A stretch of 64,000 nt of DNA from Pisaster brevispinus (GCA_023634235.1 JAMKCF010000015.1:3387698-3451697), one strand, 5' to 3'; positions 1 to 11,700 are shown, numbered from the stretch's first letter. Made by a program: numbers and translations. Notes: generated from the letters alone by a model not told the origin.

Positions 1-62
1 TTGTTGCGTGTGTTATGTAGTAATTGGCACCAATATTTGTTACCAAATTAAAACGGATACAC

Positions 63-222
63 GGAAGCCCATTAGTGCCATCTCTTTCACGTGGTAGTGT
101 TTCTTTTTCAAGAACTGGTTGCCGCCACTTACATGTATATGTCGGCCGCAATTTAACCGGCAGCGTAAAAGAGAAACACTTCATCGGGAAAGAGAGACGC
201 AACATGTCACTAATGGGCTTCC
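63..222. mobile_element. 160-bp foldback element (MITE-like)
   Basis: The left end reads GGAAGCCCATTAGTG and the right end CACTAATGGGCTTCC, an inverted repeat that continues inward through AAAGAGA/TCTCTTT-like and AGTGTTTCT/AGAAACACT segments. There is no coding capacity. It is a short non-autonomous DNA element; the superfamily is not clear. Confidence 0.7.
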
Positions 223-1552
223 TTATATAGTCTGCTCGTATGTAAAGCTATCGTAATGGTGCAATTTTTTATTTTATTTTTTTTACGTACCGAAACCACT
301 GAAATGTTGACAGATTGATATTATAAGTTGTTTTTCGTTTAATCTATAAAGTATTTGTAGCTTGTATTTGAAAAAAACTCAGTATATTTCGCGTTATTTT
401 TTTCTAAATCCACTCATGTACTGAATTGCTGATGTGGTTAAATTTGCGGCATTTGCCGGAAAATGATTTGTTTTCGTTCTGATTTTGTCTTCTTTGTTTT
501 TAAGTTCAATCCCAAAGCGCATAGACTTTTGTCGAAGATCTTCTGAACGGCACTTTGGTCATCAATCAGCCTCATATACTAATCAAACTTTGCATACATA
601 TAGACCTTAGTGTTGGGTCCTAAAGAGTAACGTCACAATGTCACAAGTGCATAAAGTTTTGACAAGTGATATCTTGCGAACGAAACATTCTACAATCAAT
701 GTAGATCATGTACACCAAAGGATGAAGTCATCTTAACGTCATCGTGTCACGTGACATCGTATTAAAGGGTTCCTTTTTGCAGTCATGTACTACAAATACG
801 ATTGAGTTGAATCTTGGTGCACCCACATACAGGAAACGTGTTATATGTGAAAATTGAGATGACGTCACGTTCACGTCACCACAAATTGTCATGAATCTTT
901 GATCAATTACCTGATATCTTATACGAACGAAACGTGCTGTCAATTGTACAATCTTGCAACTGCTTGGTATAGGTCATAATTTTGTATACAAAGAGTGTCG
1001 TTTCTATGACGTCTTTGAGTATGTAAAGGTCTTCTTTTTACTTAGGTGGGGTAGAGGCATCTGCCTCTTGCCGTCATATGCATTTTTATCGTCAATCTGT
1101 TTCTCCATTTCCTTCTAACCAGTTCTTCTTTCTGCGTTCTAAAATCCCCTGTTTTTGTTTTTTCCCAAAAGAAATTGGCAAACTGCCGGCAGGTCACGAG
1201 ATCGTGCTGATTTTCGTTTCAGGATTTCCTTGTTGACTTTGTGACAAGTTGAAATGTCATATTACAGTGTATATAGTCTAATGTTTGTCACAGAATCGTG
1301 GGGGGGGGGGGACAACACCACAAACTTTTTACTTTTACAATTTCCCTTGAAAAAGCCCTCCACATGCCACAAGTTGGAGTTGTGTGCCTTAGCTCAATAG
1401 GGCCTTCTTATACCATAGAGAAAGGACCTCTCTATATGCTTATACGTTGCATACCATTGCCTTGTGTGTTGTGTTTTTTTGTTGACTGGGAGTGGCTCCG
1501 TAGGTCAAAGATTGTTGACCAGCCAGTGTTGTAGGCCAGCGATGGTGATAAT

Positions 1553-1938
1553 TACGGAGGTCTGAAGGTGCCATTGAGAGCCTGAGATAATTTACTGCAG
1601 GATATTGACATCATAAACGTAAGATGACGACATCTTGAGATGATTTTTAATATGTCGGCATGACAACGTCCTAAAGTGAGATGTCGTCTTCCCGATACAT
1701 TTTATTTTAGAATGTCGACACCATGAATGAGTGTCGACACCATGCATGTAGAATGTCGACTTCTCGAGTCTTCAAGGGATATGTCATCCTAAAAATGTCG
1801 AGAACCCAAGAAAAATTCTCTTACGTCCAAGTTGTCGTCTGAGACAGATCACCTCAGGATGTCGTCGTTTATCATCACCCTGCTTTAAATTATTTCAGGA
1901 TTTTAACATGTCGTTTATGGCGCTTCCAGAACTCCGTA
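1553..1938. mobile_element. Foldback element, TACGGAG family, long copy
   Basis: Ends are TACGGAGGTCTGAAGGTGCC and the inverted counterpart GGCGCTTCCAGAACTCCGTA. The interior contains repeated ATGTCG/CGACAT words (for example TGTCGACACCATG twice). A shorter relative lies at 22762-22964 in intron 4 of GST-3, with the same ends and the same TAATTTACTGCA and CATCATAAACGTAAGATGAC segments. Confidence 0.75.
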
Positions 1939-2264
1939 TGATAAACGTGTCAAATCCGATCATTAATTTACATGACTGTGTGCAAAGAAGGTGCACGGAA
2001 TTGCAAATCTGCGTTTGGTAAAATTATTTCCACCGCTAACGTTATCTCTTAAGCCTTTACGGGTACATGGAATCAGATTGAACTGTAGGTTTGTCTTAAC
2101 ATTGTTGACTTAAGGACAAACCGGTCAGCTACCCACCCCCATCACGGGGGGGGGGGGGTTAAGATTATGATTAATTTTGTTTTGTATCAATAGAAGCCTC
2201 TTACGAAGAAAAAAAAGTGTCAACACTCCGTAGGTGTTGAATCATAAAATGAGTGCTGAGATCG

Positions 2265-2455
2265 GGGCCTAATTTCATAGAGCTGCTTAAGCAGAAAATA
2301 TTGCTTTAACAATTTTCTGCAAAAATAAGCAAGATACCAGTTGCAGAAAGTACATCGGGCAAGGTATTTTGGCTGGTTACCTTATTCTGGTAAGCATTAT
2401 TGAAGTGTGCTTAGCTGCATTTCGTGCCTATAAGCAGCTCTATGAAATTGGGCCC
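2265..2455. mobile_element. Foldback MITE, GGGCCCAATTTC family (copy 1)
   Basis: About 190 bp, beginning GGGCCTAATTTCATAGAG and ending with the inverted counterpart CTCTATGAAATTGGGCCC. The middle has TTAAGCAGAAAATATTGC, ACCAGTTGCAGAA and TTGGCTGGTTACC blocks. Further copies occur at 5014-5592 (interrupted), 10601-10791, 11808-11973, 11975-12175, 19433-19626, 19628-19828, 26257-26450 and about 44118-44496 (interrupted). Confidence 0.85.
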
Positions 2456-3243
2456 AGTGTAGAAATTGAAGTTTCGTGAAAAGTAAAATAAGGGTGGACC
2501 CCACTCAAGAGGGAGAAAACAGTATTATTCATATTTTGTATACCCCCCTATAATATTCTATCCTGGACAGATTTGAGAGCCAAACAAATAGCTTGGGGGT
2601 TGTTGACCTTCAACTTGAGGTATTTTGGATGACCTATAGGCCCTGAAAATTGTCCTATTTGCCAAGAGGTGTGGTGCCATTACGTTTTTCAAGATTGATG
2701 CTTGGACGTTTGGAAATTTACATTTTTTATGTAGGGGTGTTCTTATTCAGATGGAAAATAACTCTACTTAGGACAAAATGTCAAATTGAGCAGATGATAC
2801 AATTTTAGGAGTTGATGAATCATTTTCTCTTCACTGTAAAAAAAGCTGTGAGACTTCTATTTTATTTCGTGAGATGCACCCTTCATAATGTGGGGCTGAT
2901 TATGCAACAACAAAGTTAAGCCGACTAGGAATGTACACGTGTTGACATGGGATTGGTTGGGGGTTTTTTTCTTTCTTTCTTTTTCTTTTACTTTTGACCT
3001 GATGTTTGAGGAAAGTCTTATTATTGCGTCATGTAATGCGCAGTGTAAAGATCATGTAGTGTGGTGCTCTTGTGTTGTTAGAGTAGTATAGGAAGACTTA
3101 CACGTTGTGTGTACAAATCCGCAATGGAATGTGAATATACACTCTGTTCTTACTTAATAGCCGGAGCTCGCGTTGAACCACCCATTTTCCCATCTTGGTA
3201 TCGGCAAGAGAACATCCTCTGACCCCCCAAAAAACACACCATA

Positions 3244-6200
3244 ATGTCGTCTTACAAGTTAGAATATTTTGATTGCCGTGGCCGGGGAGAGGTCACACGC
3301 ATGCTGTTAGTTTTAGCCGGCAAGAAGTACGAAGATGTACGCTACACTATGGAACAGTATAATGACGATTTAATGAAAAGTAAGTGAAATTCTCCATCAA
3401 TTCTCCAACATCTTTTTGAGTTCAAGAGAATTCTGAAATTTGTGCGCCCAGAACTTTTTTGGGGTAACCATGAATTATTAAGTCATTCTCTAGACGGGAC
3501 CATACGATAACAAACTTTTAATTGCCAAAAGAATTGGTATGGATAAAAAAAAAACATCATTGTATGTTGTTTTTTGTTAGTCCGAAAACTTACTGATTAT
3601 AAAGTTCATAATTTATATACTAGAGCCTTTTTTTTTCTGTGAAATATTTTCCTCTGAAATAATTTATAGAGTCATTTTCGAGAAAACTGTATCGAAACAC
3701 TATTTTAAAAACGCAACAGCTGTTTTCGGTTGTTTCTAAAATATTAAGGAAAGTGTGTCTATGCTGAAAATTGTGCATGGTCTTTCACTGTTTTCTCCTG
3801 CCTCACAAAACGGGTTAAGCCTAAATATTCACGGGTTTGTTATTTCATGTATGTGGTTTATCGTACAAAACATGAACACTGTCAGCGACTATTATTTTGT
3901 CAGCTCTACCAGTAACCGGTTCATTTTTAACTGCATGTTTTTATTTGATTTTTATTTTTTTATTTACAGCTTAAAAGTGTCATTAACGTCCAAAAATTGG
4001 ATTTTAAAGCAACAAATTTTTCGTTTACCATTTTTTCCACCAAAAGGTGAAAAACGTGCTCCAGGCTTTACAAATCAACCTAATTTTTTTAGGCTAACAA
4101 TTTCAAAAATTGATAAACTCAGTTATTTGTTAGCAATTTATCGCACAGTTTGTTATGTTTGAGGTTCAAGGGATAACAAAATCTATCCCCTCCTCTTTTC
4201 GGCTGGGTTTGAGCAACAAGGGATAGAAAATTCTATCACAGTCCGCTTTTCGGCTGGGTTTGAGCAACAAGGGATAGAAAATTCTATCCCCAACTCTGTT
4301 CGGCTGGGTTTGAGGAACAAGGGATACAGAAATATATTCCTTTACTTAAATTATTACCACTCGAACCACAAAATAAACTCTTTTTTATATCAGCTTTCCC
4401 AATAACGAAGTATACATTGTAAAAGAAAGGGTGTGTGTGTGTTTTTCTTTGATATTATAATGCAATAATAGTTTGGAGTACAAAATGTGGCAATTGTTTC
4501 GGTAACAAAAAGGTATAAATCAAAAGACTGTTAAACATATTTTTAAAAGTGCACCCGATTCTTAGTACTTTGTTCCTCCAGCAATGTTTCATGAAGAAAA
4601 ACAGCATGATTTTAACATTTTGAAAACAACTTCAAAAAAAAAGTTGCTATATATTACCGAAAAAGGTGAAAAGTGACAAATTATAGTTTAAAGTGAACCT
4701 GTTTTTTGTACCTTTAAGTTTAAAAGGCGAGCCAGACGTTAGCGTTGATGTTAATGTATAAGCTTTATATATTAATTTATCTGGGCTGGGGTGGCGTTAA
4801 TTGACAGTATGTTGGTAAAAGCTAAAGTGTCGTTTAAATTGTAATATTTATCTTAAATATGTGTCTTATTGTTTTAATATTGTAATGCAGAGTTACCGAT
4901 CGCACAACTTCCTATATTTTATGAAGACGGGAAACAACTCGTTGACAGTTCAGCCATTGCTTCCTACCTGGCTAGAGAGTTTGGTATGTATATCTAAAAT
5001 TGCTTCCTGTATCATGGGCCCGTATTCATGGAACTGTAAGCAGAAAATGTCATGCTTATCAAATTGTAATCTAAGCAGAAATTAGCAGGATACCAGTCAT
5101 CTCTAAAGGAACATGTGCCGTGGTATTGGTAACCGTCATGATTAAGGGCAGGGTGTACTTTTGGTAATTACTCCACAAGTTAATGACTTAAAAAATATAT
5201 ACTTGGGAAAGAGCGTTCGGGGAGACTAGCTGCTGGTTATTATAAAACATTGTTAGAAACGACCCCCTTTGAAGTAATGTAGCTTTTGAGAAGGGTGTAA
5301 TTTTTCAACCCAAAAAGTTCCATCGCGGGCTTCAGGCATGAAGTATTTCTTATGCATCTGAAAGCACAATGCAACAAGTGTGTATTTTCTTTTCTTTCAT
5401 TATTTTCTTGCAAACTCGATGACCTAATGAGCCCAAATGTTCACAGGTTTGTCATTTTAAGCACTATGTTGGGATACACCAAAATGAGGATACTGGTCTT
5501 TGACAATTGCCAAAAGTTTACACTCTGCCTATTAATGTTGTACTTGGCTTATTTTTGTGCTTAAAAAAGCAGCTCTGTGAAGTATAGGGCCCGCTGGTTG
5601 GAGAGTTTTCTATGTTTCTATAACCAGATTTTTGTATCCAAAGATCACTGCCCGTTTTATATTATGCCACCCGTCACATGAACAGACTGTGCAAGTCTAG
5701 CCCGTATTCAAACATTGGGACCCGTTAAAAGGGCCACGTCGCACGAGGCAAATTACAGGCAACCAGTTCTAGACAAGAAGAAACACATTTTAATTTGGTT
5801 TTTCCCTTACACCGATGTGTATTAAGCACTGTATGCCGAGTGCTTTCCCGAGCTCTGTGAACAAAAATCCACAGGCAATCACTCGGGTGGGATTCGAACC
5901 CACGACCTTTGCATTGCATAGAGCAGATGTCTTACCATTAGACCACCGAGCTAACCACCGAAACAAATTCACGTTTAAATTATCTTGTGAAGTTTCCTCG
6001 AGATAGTGACACACTGTCAGAAAAACGGATCTTGAGGTCCCGAAATGTTCTTTTTGCATGCAATGAAGTTGGTTGCCTCCAAGTTGCCTGTAAAAATTGC
6101 CTTGTGTGATAAGGCCCCCAAATAGAGTGCGCGAATTTGTTTCCTTCACTGTTAAAGCAATGTACCTGGGACAAAAGTGGTCCCCAAAAAGTTCGAATTC

Positions 6201-7773
6201 GCAAGAGATTGACACGGTTCATTGTGACGGAGGCCTCAATGGTCATCAAAGCATTGATTGGTGGACCACCTAATTAAGTATAGTGAGTGATCACAGTGAG
6301 TTTGCACTTATTTTGAATTAATAAGTCAAGTCTTTGTTTGCCATTGTCTTTCAACAGGATATTACGGCTCTAGCAGTTGGGAGGCCGCACTGATTGACCA
6401 AGTTGTTGGCATTGTTTGCGATCTTTGGACTCCTCTTATCGAAACAGTTTTTATCCCAGACGAAGCAGCTCAGGTGAGGACTTAACGGAGTTCTGTAAAC
6501 TTCACAAGAAAAGAACGTATAGTGCACAAGAGAAAAATAATAAAGTTGTTTCTCGAACTCTCAGACCACACTATTACAGTCAACTCTCGCATGTTCTGAT
6601 TATTAAATAACGAGAACATTCTGAAGTCCCAAGTCTCATTTCTGCTTTGTGTTTCTTTGCTTTGCCGTCCTCTTATAACAACAGTTCTGTTATAAAGAGG
6701 TCGTTTGGTCAGCCCCAGGATCTTGTTATAACGAGAGTCGACTGTATACGGGTGTCCCATCCATGGGGGAGGCTGTTCCTGTTACACAAACAGCGCCCCC
6801 ATGTTTCGAAGATAGTCAATCATTCACTACTAGGTATTTACGTAAATATTTATGGTTTTGTGCCCCAAATCTTGAATATTTACGGAAATTGTTCCTATAA
6901 TGTATGTGTTCAATGTCCCTACAGGGCCACCATAGAAAGACGTTCATCGTCGTCATCGCAATGCTGATCTGCTTTGCACGCACACTTCGCTTGTATAGCG
7001 TCAAAGTGGATTTAAACTTCATGTGTAGCTTGTGATCAATCTTAATCTTATAGGTGTACATCTTCTTAATTGTTTTGATCTCCTTAGATAGCAAAACAGA
7101 AGGAACTCTTTGATGGAAAGGCGCAGGGTTATTTGAAGTTTCTTGAAGATACACTGTGCAAGAATAAAGAGGGAGATGGGTTCTTCGTTGGCGATAAGGT
7201 GAGTGTGTTATTACCTATAGGAATATCCGCAGATACCTGTAGACGTCGAAAGAGAACTCTGTTTTTAAAACCTAGTCCAGTGTAGGATATCAAGTACTTT
7301 ACATCCCCCAGGGCATTGCATTTTTGAGAAAACAGTGAAATAAATAACAAGTGCCACGACTAAGTGCTATCCGCCCTATAAACATCCGCTGTGGTTTTGA
7401 AAATAAATAGACAAACTATGTCGACATATAAACGATAATTTTGTGCCAGAGACCTAGCCCTGTGCGGTGAGCTAATTGTCTTATAGACTTATACTGTGAT
7501 TTATTTCAAAAAAATGTCAATATTTTAGCTAACCGACAGAGGGTGCGTGATCCCGTCTTATAATAACTAAACATTGCATTTTGGTTTCATTTTTGTTGAC
7601 AGATCTCTCTCGCTGATCTGAATTTTCACACCGCAATAGAAACTCTGGAGAACCTTAAATACCCGGACAAGAACTTGGAGAAATATCCCAAGTTAGCAGC
7701 CCTCAGAGCTCGCATCTCTGCCGATAAGGGTCTATCGGAGTATCTAGCTGCACGACCAAAGCATGAATTCTAG
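3244..7773 (+). CDS. Sigma-class glutathione S-transferase GST-1 (HPGDS-like), 5 coding exons
   Basis: Coding exons 3244-3379, 4891-4983, 6358-6473, 7088-7198 and 7603-7773 join in frame across GT/AG introns to 208 residues, the usual length of this cytosolic family. The N-terminal thioredoxin-like domain opens MSSYKLEYFDCRGRGE; Tyr8 is the expected catalytic residue that activates glutathione, followed by the conserved R-G-R/E helix start. Exon 2 gives the cis-proline segment QLPIFYEDGKQL and the glutathione-binding DSSAIASYLAREFG. Exons 3-5 give the all-helical C-terminal domain with the FVGDKISLADL N-capping motif. Known family roles are conjugation of glutathione to electrophiles and, in some members, prostaglandin D2 isomerisation; which one applies here cannot be told. 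It is the most diverged of the three GSTs in the window. A 5'UTR exon like those of its neighbours was not located. Confidence 0.93.
3525..3945. repeat. Dispersed repeat in GST-1 intron 1, second copy at 59557-59945
   Basis: The stretch shares many blocks with 59557-59945: ACTTACTGATTAT, AAGTTCATA, GAGAAAACTGTAT, CAACAGCTG, TGCATGGT.TTTCA, TTATTTCATGTAT and CTGTCAGCGACTATT. The 135-codon open frame at 3755-4162 falls inside this repeat and is not a gene. Confidence 0.65.
4162..4335 (+). repeat. 50-bp minisatellite in GST-1 intron 1
   Basis: About 3.4 tandem copies of a 50-bp unit built as GAGCAACAA, then a palindromic core GGGATAGAAAATTCTATCCC, then CTC(T)TTTTCGGCTGGGTTT. The core is a near-perfect inverted repeat. 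The same type of core recurs in a different minisatellite in intron 3 of GST-3 (21625-21886). Confidence 0.8.
5014..5592. mobile_element. GGGCCC-family MITE split by a second MITE (5146-5530)
   Basis: The outer element starts GGGCCCGTATTCATGG near 5018 and ends CAGCTCTGTGAAGTATAGGGCCC at 5592. It is interrupted at 5146-5530 by an element with ends GGGCAGGGTGTACTTTTGG and CAAAAGTTTACACTCTGCC, flanked on both sides by ATTAA, a likely target-site duplication. The inner element belongs to the same broad superfamily as the copies at 57648-57900 and 62190-62636. All of this lies in intron 2 of GST-1. Confidence 0.8.
5800..5953 (-). mobile_element. tRNA-derived SINE, minus strand
   Basis: Read on the minus strand from 5953, the head resembles a tRNA: a D-arm GTCTAATGGTAAGAC, and a T-arm GTGGGTTCGAATCCCAC with a perfect B box (GGTTCGAATCC). 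The acceptor stem pairs imperfectly and the anticodon stem does not pair, so this is not a functional tRNA. The tail (AGCTCGGGAAAGCACTCGG, TACAGTGCTTAATACACA) is a SINE body. It lies in intron 2 of GST-1. Confidence 0.7.
6577..6744. mobile_element. 168-bp MITE with TA target duplication (pogo/Tigger-like ends)
   Basis: Ends are CAGTCAACTCTCG and CGAGAGTCGACTG, flanked by TA on both sides. The interior carries ATTCTGAAGTCC and CTTTGTGTTTCTTTG. A diverged second copy lies at 35255-35438. A TA duplication with CAGT ends is usual for Tc1/mariner-pogo derived elements. It lies in intron 3 of GST-1. Confidence 0.75.
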
Positions 7774-8021
7774 ACTTGAATAAGCGTGAACAATTAGGAA
7801 TCTCAAGGGACTAGTCGAAGCAGTAAACGGGTTACATTCATTGAATCATAATTAAACGCAATTAAATAACTCAGGCTGTTTTTTAAGAAACTTTGTAAAA
7901 AGAATATTGTTGCTAATTTAAAGGTTGCTTTGGGTTCAAGTTTAGTGAAACTGTTCTAGTGAAACTGTTTCTACCACCACCCCCACCCCCCCCCCCCCGA
8001 CTGGTGATAGATATATAAATG

Positions 8022-8039
8022 AATAAAGAGGCATTTATT
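8022..8039. terminator. Facing poly(A) signals of GST-1 and GST-2
   Basis: AATAAA occurs on the plus strand at 8022-8027, 249 bases after the GST-1 stop. TTTATT at 8034-8039 is AATAAA on the minus strand, 425 bases after the GST-2 stop. If both are used, the two convergent mRNAs end within, or overlap by, a few tens of bases. Confidence 0.6.
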
Positions 8040-8463
8040 GTCCACATTATTTGAAAAACATAGAAATTCGATTTCCACTGCCAAACAGTTATAAATGACT
8101 ATGTAGTTAATACAATGTATGTTCAATTACTTACAATAATCAGAAAGACCACATCGGAATACGAAACATTCGGGGGGGCAAGAACATTTTTGGTATTTTA
8201 TCAACGTAAAACTGATGTATAGGCAACATTTTCCAGAAAAAAATTAAACAAAAGTCACCTGTGAAAGTTTCAGTTGAACACAGTGTCTATACTTATTGAG
8301 AAAACAGCCCAAAACTGTCATGGTGTTTTCATCAAGAACGGTCGACTTTTTTTTCTCGTTTTCGATACGCAAATGGGAGTTCTAAAGTTTTATAATTTGA
8401 ACATGAACGAAGATAATGCGTTGAAAATACTCCCTGCAGAGAATTATTGATTTCCTTCTTTTC

Positions 8464-10315
8464 TTAGTCGTGAATCCAGTACGCTTGGGGGCGCTCCTTA
8501 AGATGCTTAGCAAGTTCGTTTGCTGCTAAACGATCTCTCAGTCCCACCAGCATTGGGTAGTTTTCCAGACCCTTGTTAGCATAAGACGGCTTTTCGAACC
8601 ACTCCATGGTGACGAAGAAAATAACGTCAGCAAGTGTAGCCTGGGAAGAAAATAACGAAAAGTAATTTTTCCATAAGTTGCAATGACTACCCAAGTGTAA
8701 GCATTATAAATTCCAACAACAAAACGTTTTACCATTGTCTTTTTATTTGTTTGTTGATTCCTGGTTGTGAAGCCAAGGATTCTCAGAAAAGCGAACTTAA
8801 TCACTATGCCAAGAACCCCACGGAGAGAACACAAGAAAGAAGTGTCAGTTTTAGATGTGGGAGGAAAACATCAGATACATAGAGACTGAAAACCCAATCC
8901 ACATAGTGCCCCTGGCAGGATTCGAACCGGGGTTCCAAAGGAAGGCGACAGAGGAAACATACCATGGTATATACGCCAACCCGAAAGCCAAGTATTCGTA
9001 TGGACAATGTCTACTGAACTGAGATACATGTTTTGGTATCATTATATAGCATGTATTCTACTACGAATGCTTACCGTGTTTCCGACGAAGTACCCAGTGC
9101 CCCCATTGTTCTTAGCAAGAAGGTCATGAAGATTCTTCAACCACGGGGGTGCAATTTTCTCGTAGTACTCTTTGGAATTTACGGCCTGAAGCAACAATTC
9201 AAAAGTATTTCTGTCATACAACATTTCGTCAACAACGTAAACATAACTGTCCTATTTGTGACCAAAAACGAACCAGAAGAAGACATTTTAAATCATGTAA
9301 GAGCTTCTTAACCTGTTTCTCTTTGTCCAGTTCAAAAAGTACCGGCATGATCATGGGTTCTATCAAATCCTTCAGGGTTTCTCGAACTACATCTATTTGA
9401 GCTGCTTCCCAGTTATTAGAACCGTACAGTCCTGGAGAGAAATTAATAATAATCAAATCAATAAGCCACAAACAAACTGAAAGACACTCTATGACTTTTA
9501 GGCATTATTCTCAGATACATACAGAGTGACATACTGTCAAGGCAAAAAAAAAACAAGATTATCAAAGACTCCATACCGAATTCTCTCGCTATGTAAGACT
9601 CGATTGCAGTGCTCTGAGGAAGCTGTTTCCCATCAATCTCCAGCACGGGAATATGACCTTGAGGAGTGGCTATTGAGGGGGAAAAAAGAAACAAGCATCA
9701 TCAAACTTATTGATACCGTCATATGCCAGACATTTTTTTTCAGAGGGTGCCCCCCCCCCCATCCATGTTCCATTACTTTCCTCTTGTACATAAGTGCCCC
9801 CTCTAAGGATTCCTGAGATTCCCAGAGCACATCGGACACAATAAGAGTGGGGTGCCACACACCGAGCTCAAAATGGATAAAGATGGTTCGAACCCTGCCA
9901 AGCTCAAACTGCTGATTTCACAATGACTAGAATAGGTATTGTAGTGTATAGTTACTGAACCACAATTTCTTGATTTTTTGTGCAATTCATAATCATAAAC
10001 GTTAAACCAATGTTTGTGTGAGAGAGATTGGCCGGTTGCCAGTTTGGTATTTATATTCCCTTGTGGGAGCTTTACCGTGTTTCTTTGTTGGGAAGATCAT
10101 CTAAACAAACAAACAAACAAACAAACAAACAAACAGAATTCTGAAGTATGTCTAGGAAAAAAAAACTGTAACTCTGACTTACTTGGTTTAATCTTAGGCC
10201 ATTCTTCCTTGGTTATTCGGACATCTTCAAACTCTTTGTTGGCAACGGCAAAGAGCATTCGAGTTGCCTCCGCTCTACCGCGGGTATCAAAATACAATAA
10301 CCTGTAAGACGACAT
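8464..10315 (-). CDS. Sigma-class glutathione S-transferase GST-2 (HPGDS-like), 5 coding exons
   Basis: Minus-strand coding exons 10315-10183, 9669-9577, 9431-9313, 9185-9075 and 8640-8464 join in frame to 210 residues. It opens [19 protein letters not shown], with Tyr8 as predicted catalytic residue; exon 2 supplies [20 protein letters not shown] (glutathione site), and exons 3-5 the helical C-terminal domain with [16 protein letters not shown]. The C-terminus is ERPQAYWIHD. Exon phases (1,1,0,0) match GST-1 and GST-3, so all three share one ancestor. A 5'UTR exon piece (10316-10339) precedes the ATG behind a TTAATTAACAG acceptor, and a first noncoding exon ends at 11084. GST-2 is closely related to GST-3 and diverges clearly from GST-1. 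Cytosolic detoxification or prostaglandin isomerase role by family. Confidence 0.94.
8855..8945 (-). mobile_element. tRNA-derived SINE fragment in GST-2 intron 4
   Basis: The minus strand reads CTCTGTCGCCTTCC then CCCCGGTTCGAATCCTGCC and GGGGCACTATGTGGATTGGG. The B box GGTTCGAATCC is intact. The same SINE sits in the same intron of GST-3 (about 23080-23165), so it was present before the duplication. Confidence 0.75.
10097..10136. repeat. AAAC/GTTT microsatellite in GST-2 intron 1
   Basis: About nine AAAC units. The orthologous microsatellite (GTTT on the plus strand, about 20278-20315) is at the same place in intron 1 of GST-3. Confidence 0.85.
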
Positions 10316-10339
10316 GGGTTCGGTTGCAACGCCTCCAAC
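10316..10339 (-). other. 5'UTR part of GST-2 coding exon 1
   Basis: On the minus strand an acceptor TTAATTAACAG is followed by GTTGGAGGCGTTGCAACCGA, then CCC and the ATG. GST-3 has the matching arrangement (TTAATTAATAG then GTTGAGAGACATTCCAACCG at 20069-20093). Conservation of the acceptor supports a 5'UTR intron in both genes. Confidence 0.75.
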
Positions 10340-10600
10340 CTGTTAATTAAACAGCAGCAATCCATTAATTACGATCTCAACTTAATGATAATAATGTCGG
10401 TTAATTAATAAATAAATATCATTCGTTCTATTAAAAACTAAACTACAAGCCATTACCTAATTCAAAGCTGAAAACACCGGGTCGCACATGGTTTGGTTAA
10501 ACTCTGAACGGAACAAACAAACTAATACAAAGTGCATTCACAATTAAAGAGACACCACCCCCAACCCCATGCACTCTAAAACATCCCGGCTCACTGACCA

Positions 10601-10791
10601 GGGCCCAATTTCATAGAGGTGCTTAAGCACAAAAAATGGCCGCACAACAAAATTATGCTTACCAGAATAAGGTTACCAGCCAAACTAGCATACCACAAGT
10701 ACAATTTATGACTGGTATCCTGCTCATTTCTGCTTAGCAGGAAATTGTTAAGCAATATTTTCTGCTTAAGCAGCCGTATGAAATTGGGCCC
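10601..10791. mobile_element. Foldback MITE, GGGCCCAATTTC family (copy in GST-2 5'UTR intron)
   Basis: Intact 191-bp copy from GGGCCCAATTTCATAGAG to GTATGAAATTGGGCCC, lying in the intron between the GST-2 5'UTR exon and the first coding exon. GST-3 has two copies in the corresponding intron (19433-19828), but their positions differ, so at least some inserted after duplication. Confidence 0.85.
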
Positions 10792-11083
10792 TGGTTTCTG
10801 TGTCCCACGAAGCCAGATCCATTTCTTGGTCAGGCTGACCCGAAAACTTGTTTAAACGGATCCTATTAAACTCAGATTCTGCATCAGTTTGACGCACCAC
10901 TGTGGGTAATTTTTGACACAGATTCTGGATCCGGTCCCAGGGGTATAAGGCCCCAGCTAACCCGGAGTCCGGAATTCGGATTTCGGACTACAGAATCCGG
11001 GTCGATTCTAACCGGCGTTTTTAGAGTGTACGACAGGCTTGGAGGGTTCAGTTTTCATCTTAAGACTTAATACAGGATCTTAC

Positions 11084-11700
11084 CTTGAAGAAAACCGACT
11101 GTCCTTATAAGTGTAGGCCTATTTGTTCCACTACAAAAATGTACAGAGCCAAAATGAACGACGTTAGAATACTAGGCCTAACAACAACAGTCTGAGCTGC
11201 AGTACAAAGACGGGTACGCGAGTGAACTCACCACAATGGTGAATAACTCCGAAGCTCATACATGTATATGCTAACCCAAAGTGAAGGAACACGAAACAGC
11301 ACGAAACGTGACCCGGCTTTGTAAACATGTTTGTACTAAATGGATGATTGAACAACTGAGGTCGACCTTGGTGTTGAATTGCTGAGAATTCATTCAATCC
11401 CGTCGAATTATAAGACTACGACTTCATTATTATGCAGACGCTCTTCTAGAACTATAAGTGTTGAACTTACTTTTTGAAAAGTGCGGTCAGCGACTACTTT
11501 ATACAAGTTAAATCTAACATATACTGTTATATCTTCTTTTTAACCAAAAAATTTTAACTTTGCAAAAGGCCACCCACCGAACTTTTTAAAGTGAGTGAAG
11601 TTTAACACTTAGTTTTTATAGTGTGGGTCTGTTTGGTCTAGTTCTGAACATACTTAAACCATAGAGCAAGGACAGATAATACAAGGCCTATTTTCCATGA
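11084..11700 (-). promoter_or_regulatory. GST-2 first (noncoding) exon and promoter region
   Basis: On the minus strand the exon ends GGACAGTCGGTTTTCTTCAAG at 11084, followed by the donor GTAAGATCC. The next 550 bases upstream align almost collinearly with the region 18740-19158 before GST-3 (shared blocks CAATTCAACACCAAGGTCGA, TGTTTACAAAGCCGGG, GGGTTAGCATA, CAGACTGTTG). The exact transcription start is not visible; no convincing TATA box was seen. Confidence 0.65.

Larger units (their letters stand above)
1..3243. other. Upstream intergenic region, repeat-rich
   Basis: No coding exon can be supported here. Three foldback elements are visible and listed separately (63-222, 1553-1938, 2265-2455). 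There are homopolymer G tracts near 1300 and 2150. A short 5'UTR exon of GST-1 may lie just before 3244, because a possible acceptor (TTACTTAATAG) occurs near 3150-3161, but nothing proves it. Confidence 0.6.

Noticed and set aside
3755..4162. 135-codon frame on the plus strand
   Set aside because: Lies inside a dispersed repeat that has a second copy at 59557-59945.
5882..5953. Possible tRNA gene on the minus strand
   Set aside because: The B box is perfect but the anticodon stem does not pair and a SINE body follows, so it is a SINE head.
5790..6215. 141-codon frame on the minus strand
   Set aside because: Overlaps the SINE and the following repeat in the GST-1 intron; no splice context or family features.
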